Assembly: GCA_037447655.1 (NCBI GenBank)
Contig: JBBHKE010001201.1
Coordinates: 184,306 to 248,305, forward strand
Reading direction: 5' to 3'
DNA length: 64,000 bases
From: Zygnema cylindricum
Taxonomy: Eukaryota > Streptophyta > Zygnematophyceae > Zygnematales > Zygnemataceae
The notes under the pieces are model-generated. The model did no database searches. It was not told where the DNA came from and saw nothing but the letters and a program-made list of their open reading frames with translations. The position numbers and the translations under genes are program-made. Below are positions 58,001 to 64,000 of this stretch, piece by piece. The first letter of the stretch is position 1; every line of letters starts with the position of its first letter.

Positions 58001-59333
58001 TCCAACTTTACTACCTATTTAATTGTTCTTTCTAAATCTTTTACATCTGTTTTTATTTGTTTTTTGTTTAAGTTTTTATTTTTCCTTTGTCATTCGTATT
58101 TTTTAGGGTCTTCAAAATGACGAAGTTGTGCAAATGAAATATAATCGTTTCAAGATAAGAAAAGGGATGATTTTGTCACGTTCAAAAAAGGAAAAATCAA
58201 AACGGAATTTTCCCAAATTCCTTTATTCACTAAAATTCCGTAAACACTCGTTTTCTCTATGCAAAAAAATGAGGACCAAAAATATCCCCCTCTCCTTCCC
58301 CTTTTGCCCACCGTCAAAAAGTTGTTAAAAATAAGAGTGTAAACAAAAAACAAAGAAATGTTTTCTTTCTTTCACGTGCTACATTCAAAATAAGGCGTGT
58401 GACACTCAGAGCTAAATAAAAATTCTAACTCCTCCATTTCCATTGACGATTTTTTTGAACAGTTTGTTTCAGAACAACTATTTCACTGGGCACCTTGTAG
58501 TAGGTGTCTTCAGGCCTGACTGTTACGGGTTTTCCGAAAATTGTTTGTCTGCCTCGAGCATCCCATCTCGATGCGGATCCAACAACCAGCGAAGTACGAG
58601 CGATTGCGAAGCATTCTGCAATGCCACGCAGGTTGGAGGGCCATGTGGGGGAAACGGCATTTGCTCTAATAGCACTGATGGGACGAGACGGAAATGCGCT
58701 TGCAACCAAGGCTACACCGATGGAGCAAGCAAATACACTTGCAAATGTACGATTTCTCGTAGCTATTTTGCTTATATAAATAGATTCCCTTTTCACAGCA
58801 ATATAAATATGCACATTTTCCGTTGTTGTGGTCTCATGCCTCTCACACTCTCAGATTTGTAATGATATATCCATGGTTTTCAAATCGAATATTATATATT
58901 TTGTTCTTATATTTAGGAATTCTCATTAAATTGCGCAATGTTTTTCACTATTTATGGAAACCGATGCAAGCTGTAAAAAAATACCTATAATTGATTTATT
59001 TCTGAGGAACAGTGTTCACCCAAAAAACAAGGGATCTAAGGCTTTGAAAAATATGGTTTTTCCATTATTAAAGATTTGTTTTGTTTTCCAGTACTAAATC
59101 AACCACCTCCACTAAGTTCACCACGTTTTGGACCACCTCCATTGCTACCAACCCGCCCACCTCCTTCACCTCCCCCTTCACCACCGCTTAGATCACCTCC
59201 CCCTCCATCTCCACCTCATTCACCCCCCCGTTTACCTCCTTCAAAATCTCCTTTCCCACCTCCTTCACCCCTTCGTTCACCTCCTCCAGCACGTGCACTT
59301 AACCCAACGCCTCCAATTCCTCCACCCGTATAA
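45956..59333 (+). CDS. Gene 2: secreted LRR-EGF-proline-rich protein
   Basis: Exons: 45956-46046 signal peptide; 46168-46276 N-terminal cap; 47562-47633, 48337-48408, 53932-54003, (55517-55588 damaged), 55992-56063 and 56454-56525 single LRRs; 58463-58746 last LRR plus EGF; 59092-59333 proline tail ending TAA. Every junction agrees in phase. Without the damaged exon the product is 361 aa. All LRR exons are phase 2-2, so losing one keeps the frame. The cap motif CGNGVYCDPSGRVVYL and repeats such as LQNRGLKGRIGPEIGNL are plant LRR receptor-like features. There is no membrane segment or kinase, so a wall-associated or apoplastic protein is inferred. The proline tail suggests wall binding as in LRR-extensins, though the EGF module is different. 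The 5.5-kb intron 4 carries a copia relic. Confidence 0.75.
46168..46276 (+). CDS. Gene 2 exon 2, LRR N-terminal cap
   Basis: Acceptor GATGCTGCAG and donor GTGAGT. It encodes AALWAMRKAI and then TRCGNGVYCDPSGRVVYL, the C-x5-C cap and first beta-strand of plant LRR proteins. Confidence 0.82.
46316..46598 (+). repeat. Four-copy tandem repeat, about 73 bp, in intron 2
   Basis: Units share CGCACT...AACCGCACTAAATTTGTACTCA...GGCTGGATTTCTGCC. The inverted arm has a single unit (about 17782-17860), so the array grew after the duplication. Confidence 0.85.
46600..47110 (+). repeat. Purine-rich intron tract, gene 2
   Basis: GGGAGGG-type sequence on the sense strand. The mirrored arm at 16660-17760 is pyrimidine-rich, so it too is purine-rich on its sense strand. 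Confidence 0.7.
47562..47633 (+). CDS. Gene 2 exon 3, LRR (72 nt)
   Basis: Acceptor GGGGCATGCAG and donor GTGAGTGG. It encodes YLQNRGLKGRIGPEIGNL, phase 2-2. Confidence 0.82.
48337..48408 (+). CDS. Gene 2 exon 4, LRR (72 nt)
   Basis: Acceptor GATGGCGTAACAG and donor GTAAGTC. It encodes HNNQLSGSLPSSICQM. Confidence 0.82.
48409..48989 (+). other. Start of intron 4 of gene 2
   Basis: Begins GTAAGTCTAAATTC, conserved with the other LRR introns. It holds a purine-rich tract at 48640-48740 and minisatellite-like pieces at 48770-48920. No exon seen. Confidence 0.6.
48990..52375 (-). mobile_element. Copia relic in intron 4, minus strand
   Basis: LTR-like direct repeats at about 48990-49870 and 51600-52375 (both with GATCCACCACA and AAAATCACC blocks) flank broken pol on the minus strand. 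Part of it (about 50330-50510) mirrors the integrase region at 15070-15230 in the left arm. No frame of useful length remains. Ends are approximate. Confidence 0.65.
51340..51450. repeat. Short tandem duplications inside copia relic
   Basis: Two units of about 47 bp with TATACTCATCAGGTAAGCC or a close variant. A smaller 26-bp doubling lies at about 51225-51275. The + frame here repeats FYTHQVSLSLL and is not a gene. Confidence 0.6.
52385..52935 (+). repeat. Minisatellite with about 45-bp unit, gene 2 intron 4
   Basis: About eleven diverged units of GTGATAGGGGAGCTTACC, CTCACCCCTCCCC and AAACCATATTTA. It is inverted relative to 12248-13325. A similar AAGCTTACCCTCAC piece precedes several LRR exons (for example 56411). 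Confidence 0.75.
52940..53931 (+). other. End of intron 4 of gene 2 with a relic LRR exon
   Basis: A purine-rich patch at 52975-53070, then AT-rich sequence. At 53789-53825 a broken LRR exon can be seen (AACAAC...TGAGTGGAA after AAACAG), cut short and out of frame. Confidence 0.55.
53932..54003 (+). CDS. Gene 2 exon 5, LRR (72 nt)
   Basis: Acceptor GGATGGTGGACAG and donor GTAAGATT. It encodes SNNQLNGSIPSCIGQMKEL. The matching exon of gene 1 would lie just left of the window. Confidence 0.8.
54004..54770 (+). repeat. G-rich purine tract in gene 2 intron
   Basis: Paralogue of 1-715, with repeated GGGGAGGGGACGGGAGAG units, including a near-perfect doubling at about 54195-54275. Minus-strand frames (54017-54677) are composition artefacts. 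Confidence 0.75.
54773..54989. mobile_element. MITE, 217 bp, long inverted repeats
   Basis: Inverted repeats of about 70 bp (CACCGCGAATTGTTATTAGC at the left). Flanking TA at 54771-54772 and 54990-54991. The collinear site in gene 1 (679-680) is an empty single TA, proving insertion after the duplication. Confidence 0.92.
54992..55516 (+). other. Gene 2 intron sequence
   Basis: AT-rich; collinear with 690-1171 of gene 1. No feature seen. Confidence 0.6.
55517..55588 (+). pseudogene. Gene 2 exon 6, LRR exon with disrupted 5' side
   Basis: The downstream part encodes QNQLSGSIPSSIGQL and keeps donor GTAAGAC. The normal acceptor (GGCGTTTCAG, ends 55488) is now 100 nt from the donor because of a 28-nt insertion, which shifts the frame. 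The base pair before 55517 is AC, not AG. Exact skipping of this exon would keep the frame. Confidence 0.7.
55992..56063 (+). CDS. Gene 2 exon 7, LRR (72 nt)
   Basis: Acceptor GGCGTTGCAG and donor GTGAGAT. It encodes NNNQLSGNIPDSIGQLRNL. Confidence 0.82.
56454..56525 (+). CDS. Gene 2 exon 8, LRR (72 nt)
   Basis: Acceptor AACGTCACAG and donor GTAAGAAA. It encodes GNNQFSGSIPSSIAKL, the full-length version of gene 1 exon c. Confidence 0.82.
56526..58462 (+). other. Gene 2 intron 8 with purine-rich tract
   Basis: Collinear with 2163-4054. Purine-rich from about 56700 to 57800, then AT-rich. No exon recognised in either copy. Confidence 0.65.
58463..58746 (+). CDS. Gene 2 exon 9, last LRR plus EGF-like module
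   Basis: 284 nt, acceptor TTTTTTGAACAG, donor GTACG. It encodes FQNNYFTGHL, ENCLSASSIPSRCGS and the EGF module with six cysteines (CGGNGIC, KCACNQGY, YTC). It differs from gene 1 mostly by substitutions and stays open. Confidence 0.85.
59092..59333 (+). CDS. Gene 2 exon 10, proline-rich tail
   Basis: Acceptor TTGTTTTCCAG. Eighty codons including stop, with PPSPPPSPPLRSPPPPSPP-type sequence, ending PPIPPPV and TAA at 59331-59333. Confidence 0.82.
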
Positions 59334-61985
59334 AGGTGAAGCTCAAACAACTATGGAATGTTTTGTATCATAACCCTTGTTAATCGTCTTACACTATATT
59401 TGCATGAAGCCACCAACTTTGGGAAGTAAAAATAAAAATAGTTTTCTTCCAAAAATACTTCATAAACATAACTAGGTACAGCCCAATCATTTGTTTCCAA
59501 AATGTTGCACTTCAAAGTTGAGATCGTTTTTTGACCAATAGTTTTGAGAATTTCACAAAATTTTCCACAAATAAAAAATGACGGTTTGGAGAATCTGAAT
59601 TAAAATTATTAAATTTGCTTTTTTCTCAAATTTGATTTCATCTTTTATGATATTGTGATGCATCATATATAGGACAGAGAAATGAAAATAGTTAATTTTT
59701 TAAAGTAGCACGAATACATTTGTGCAATGATTTTATACAAATTTATTTTAATTTTCGTCATCCTCAAACTTCAAACGTGTGATCATCATGTTATGTATCT
59801 CATACATGCAAGAGAAGTAACAAGGAATTTGTATAGTTTAATAAGATACACTGTGTAACGATTTTACAAATTTGATAAATAACCATCACCATAAGTTTTA
59901 ATAGTTTTAAAACCACTTTAAAAATCACAACCACAATGTTTGTATTACAACATAGTTATTTTCTCATTTATTTTAAATTTAAAAAGTGAAATTGATGTTA
60001 TGGTGAAGAAACAATTTTTTTTATCTTGACGTAACCTTGTCTGTTTATCAATTAACAATATCAACCGCAGATATATAAAGATTTCATGTAGTCAATTATA
60101 ACTATGGTTATGCGAAAAGATCCCATCATATTGAGTGGATGACATGACTTCCTCATTTTGCCCAGACAGAAATCAAGCCTCCTCCATTTACCTTGCTATT
60201 TAGGTAGCTAGCGGACAATTCTAAACTTGTTGTTTTACTCAAAAAAAAAAGCAACAATCACTTAATTTTATTTTGCTAGTAAATTTGTTGTCACATTTGT
60301 TGAGCAAGTTTAGCTCAGGCTTTTTTTAGGCCATAAAAACACCTTATTATGAATGCCCCATATTAACCTTTGATAACGTTAGCAAAACTCTTACGTTTGG
60401 GAAAGCAGGGAAATCGCCTAATGTTTCATCTTCAATCAAGTCTTTGAAAGTGAACGACTATGATTAGCTCAAGGCTTAAACCATGTTTGAGTTCAAAATC
60501 GGAAAGAGGACAGTAGTGGATACAAAGATGTGGCAATACAAACATCTTACAAGATTGAGTCGTTCCCAACAAGTGGGCTGTAAAGGAAATTTCTTATAAC
60601 TCAAATAACAACATAAGAATTCTTGGTTATGTCATAAATTAGAGAAAACATAATCATATCAGGGACACAATGACTGCTGGAGATTGCACTTAAAATTACA
60701 TTAGTTGGCAAAATGGAAATGTTCAAAAGTATGGAACGTGGTTTGGTAAAAGGAGTATGATGAAATAACTCTAATTTTAATATTTGATAATATGAAGCCT
60801 TTGAGATTTTGTCTCCTTGAAACCGTTTTCATGCCAAACATTTTTTGCAATTCATGATGCCATCTCTCTATGTTGCCACTACATCTTAAATAAAATCCAA
60901 GAACTATTTTCGAAATGGTTATTATTTAATAAGTTGTCACAGTAAATAACTAATGAAAACGGCAAGAATATTCTAGTGTTCTTTAATGAAATTCAATACA
61001 TTTTTTTGTCACTGTAAACGCCTAACGAAGAATCATTCGTAACTAGGTTGTTGAAAAGAAACTCCAATAGCTCACGAGACAAAAATGTTTCTTGAGAATG
61101 CCACAAATCATAGAGACTTTTACCGTATCAATAACCCTAAGAAAAGCTGCCTTTCTTATCATGAGTTACACGTTTCCTGTTTTCTCATGTTAGTATTCAC
61201 GTATCTAATATTATTAAAATAAGCTCCAATTATTTTACATAATTTTATTTTTTTTGCACGCCTTAAATCCGTAAGCTTCAACCAAAGTCGGTCAAAACAT
61301 CAGATCGGATCCGCTCAAACTTTTTTTCACGCTTTCCGGATCAAATTTTCGCTGCAGGCAGATGGAAGGCCGGGCGGCGCATCCCGTGCGTCAAAATGAG
61401 AAAGGAAGGAGGAGGAGGAAGAAGGTGGGAGAAGAGTGAAAATGAAGCGGAGATAGGGAGGAGGAAAGAGAGAGCGCGACACACACACAGAAAGGAATAG
61501 TAGATTTTGTATGGGGGTCGAGTGTCTGCCGATATCCCTGCAGTAACTTTTTACTTTGTATAACGGTGCTCTCCTCATTCGAGGAGTCATCCCAAAAATT
61601 AACATCTTTCATCAAATGTTGTGACATCTTTCTCGTGTCTTTTTTATGACTTCAAGCATTCACCTCTAACAGCCTGGTGTGTGTTAGGTAATTGATTCAT
61701 CGAAATTACCCTGATATGTAGAGGTGTTGTATGGATCAAAAAATTGAAGGCTATGACATGTCGGTTAGTTCTGGTTGGAGTGATATTCCATATTTCTTAC
61801 CTTTTGGGTTCTTGAATCCTTACATCTACATGTATGACCAATCCACAACCACTTCGCTTATAATCCCATGGTTTTCATTTTTCTTTTACCTTATAATATT
61901 TATACTTTCACCGTCTTATTCCCAATGTACATTTTGTTTCAAAACCAAAGTTGCGTGTTCCTATCTTCTTAAGCGCGTGTGAACA
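59334..61985 (+). other. Downstream flank of gene 2, no gene
   Basis: Uninterrupted equivalent of 4952-6425 plus 11807-12247, and of 31171-33935. At 61250-61640 a GA/GGA-rich patch matches 33300-33560. An 83-codon + frame (61731) is stopped early in the 33648 copy, so it is not called. Confidence 0.65.
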
Positions 61986-62243
61986 AAACAAGCCCATACC
62001 CAAATGTCATTTACTAAAATTTTGTAAACACTCTTTTTTTTGTAAGAGAATAGACGAGGACCAAATAGATCCCCCTTTCATTCCCCTACTGTCACAGTCC
62101 AACATTAATTAAATATAAGGGTGTAAACAAAGAACGAAAATATATTTTCTTCCTTTCACATTCTGCATTCATATTAAAGCGTGTGACAATCAAAACATAA
62201 TCAAAAGTCTCACTCCATTTCCTTTGACGAATTTTGTGAACAG

Positions 62244-63150
62244 TTCTTTTTTCAACAACTATTTCACTGGGCCTCTTGTTCTAGCCAACGAACTATCTGA
62301 CTGTTGGGGGTTTCTCGGAAATTGTCTGTCTGCCTCGAGCATCCCATCTCAAAGAGGCCCTAACAACCAGCGAAGCAAAAGCGATTGCAAAGCATTCTGC
62401 AATGCCACGCAGGTTGGAGGGCCTTGCGGGTGAAACGACATTTGCTCCAACAGCACAGGTGGGACAGCACGAAAATGCGCGTGCAACCAAGGCTACACCG
62501 ATGCAGCAAGCAAATACATTTGCAAATGTACAATTTCTTGTGCTAATTTGCCTACGTAAAATTAAATTGCCTTTTCGAAGCAATAGAAATGCACACAATT
62601 GTTGGTGTTGTGGTCTCATGCCTCTGTGGTCTCATGCCTCTCTCAAATTCAGTTTTGTAGTGATGTATCCATGAAACTTTGAATCAAATATTGTTTGTTG
62701 TGTTCAAATATTTAAGAATTCTCATTAGATTGCACAAATGTTTACACTATTTCTGGAAAGCTTTTAGATTTACGGAAACCGATGGAAGCTCTAACATAAA
62801 ACCTAAAATTCATTTATTTTTGGGCAACAGTGCTTACCCAAAAAAAAGAGATCTAAGGCTTTAACAAATATGGCTTTTCCAACATTTAAGATTTGTTTTT
62901 TTTTCCAGTACTACCGCAACCACCTCCACTAAGTTCACCACGTTTTGGACCACCTCCATTGTTACCAACCCGCTCACCTCTTTCACCTCCTCCTTCACCA
63001 CCGCTTAGATCACCTCCCCCTCCCCTTCCCACTCTTTCACCCCCGCGTTTACCTCCTTCAAAATCCCCTCTCCCACCTCCTTCACCCTTTCGTTCACATC
63101 TTCCACCAAGTGTACTCAACCCAATGCCTCCAATTCCTCCAACCTTATAA
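62244..63150 (+). pseudogene. Broken 3' end of a third LRR-EGF-Pro gene
   Basis: Exons 62244-62527 (EGF, 284 nt) and 62909-63150 (proline tail, 242 nt) have intact splice sites and lengths. The EGF exon carries TGA at 62431-62433, right after GGPCG, where the others have GGA. The Cys of PSRCG is replaced (PSQRG). No LRR exons are found upstream; homology begins at about 61990. It is a truncated duplicate lying directly behind gene 2. Confidence 0.8.
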
Positions 63151-63597
63151 TGGTGAAGCTCAAACAACAATGAAATATTTTATAGTACAACCTTTCTTAA
63201 TCATCTTACACTTTAAATGCATGTTGCCACCAAATTCGGAAAAAAAAAAAACATTTTTACTCCAAAATCACTTTGTTAAAATAACCGAGTACACCCTAAT
63301 TGTCTGTTTTCAAAATGTTGTAATCAAAAGTTGAGCTAATTTTTTGCCTAATAGTTCTAAGAATTTAACAAAATTTTCCACATCTAAAAAATTGATGGCT
63401 TGGAGAATCTGAATGAAAATTTTTAAATTTGTTGCTTTTGCAAGTTTGCTTTCACCTTTTATAATAATGTGATGTATTTTATACAAAACGGAGAAATGAA
63501 TAGAATCAATTTCTTAAAGTAGCAAAGATACATGTGTGCAATTATTTTATACAATACTATTTCAATTGTCGTCATCCTCAAACTTCAATCGTGTTAT
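63151..63597 (+). other. Downstream flank of the third tail copy
   Basis: Collinear with 4952-5350; broken at about 63597 by unrelated sequence. No gene. Confidence 0.6.
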
Positions 63598-63886
63598 CAT
63601 ATCGAAGCGTCGCCAATATTCCCAAGAATAGCGATTCGTCGCCAAACGATACTTGGCAACTATACTCCAAAATCGCGTGTGTCTGCACGAAATGAAATAT
63701 ACCGCACAAAATACTCCGAAAAACGCGATGCTTCGCCCAAACGATATTCGCGTCCATACTTCGAAATAATCTACCTACGCACAAAACATAAAAAGTCGCA
63801 CAAAATTAGTACCAATTCAATTAGACAAGTGCGTGAATCGCGCACACGCCCAAACTAAGTGACCAAACAATATATCACCAAGCAAA
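63598..63886. other. CG-rich unassigned sequence
   Basis: Contains two diverged copies of a CGCC(C)AAACGATA...CG block. It begins at the breakpoint of the tail copy and probably belongs to an inserted element cut by the window edge. Confidence 0.45.
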
Positions 63887-64000
63887 ATAAGCGTGCGTGC
63901 ACAAAATTATGCGTGCATGCAAAAACCGTGCGCGCCAGTCGTAAATCGCGCGTGCATGCCAAAAATCACGCGTGCATCCATAATATTGGGCGTGCGTGGA
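63887..64000. repeat. GCGTGCATGC tandem array, about 20-bp period
   Basis: Five to six diverged units of GCGTGCATGC plus AAAAATC. Alternating purine-pyrimidine stretches could adopt Z-DNA. It runs off the window. Confidence 0.65.

Noticed and set aside
61720-61985. 83-codon frame downstream of gene 2 as a kinase or membrane exon
   Set aside because: The collinear copy at 33648 has an early in-frame stop, and no kinase or clear membrane-plus-kinase motif is present.
1-64000. CRISPR arrays, operons, Shine-Dalgarno sites, rRNA or complete tRNA genes
   Set aside because: Splice signals and plant retrotransposons show a eukaryotic nuclear sequence; no regular spaced palindromic array, rRNA core or complete tRNA cloverleaf was found.

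Overview
This looks like a gene-poor, repeat-rich nuclear window from a streptophyte plant (a land plant, or possibly a charophyte alga). The evidence is GT-AG introns, plant-type leucine-rich-repeat (LRR) exons of exactly 72 nt, and Ty1/copia retrotransposons primed by plant initiator tRNA-Met. The species cannot be named from the sequence.

The main host content is a family of split genes that a simple ORF scan misses, because most exons are only 72 nt and lie between kilobase-scale introns. Reading splice sites by eye gives a + strand gene at 45956-59333 with ten candidate exons: signal peptide, LRR N-terminal cap, up to six single-LRR exons (phase 2-2), a last-LRR plus EGF-like exon, and a proline-rich final exon ending in TAA. 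All junction phases agree, giving a predicted secreted LRR-EGF-proline-rich protein of 361 aa, or 385 aa if damaged exon 6 is counted. A paralogue (gene 1) lies at 1172-4951 with its 5' end outside the window. An orphan 5' end (promoter and four exons, minus strand) lies at 18196-16242. A broken 3' end lies at 62244-63150, and a downstream remnant starts at 31149.

Layout: 1-6425 is the tail of gene 1 and its flank; 6426-11801 is a decayed copia element; 12248-19310 is one arm of an inverted duplication holding a minisatellite, a copia relic and the orphan gene head; 19315-20310 has two MITEs and a third promoter fragment. At 20409-23585 (+) and 23926-29516 (-) are two gag-only LTR elements (TR-GAG type) with perfect 5-bp target duplications. 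29517-31148 is low-complexity sequence; 31149-33935 is a copy of the gene 3' flank; 34337-36700 holds a decayed MITE and a gag relic; 37240-37620 is a diverged satellite; 39520-44437 is a 3'-truncated copia element; 44790-52935 is the other inverted arm and the first part of gene 2; 52936-61985 is the rest of gene 2 and its flank; 62000-63597 is the fourth tail copy; 63598-64000 is a new CG-rich repeat.

The history read from the sequence is as follows. A receptor-like or extensin-like extracellular gene was duplicated several times, in direct and inverted orientation. Later insertions (copia element 1, a MITE at 54773) can be dated relative to the duplications, because the other copies keep the empty site.
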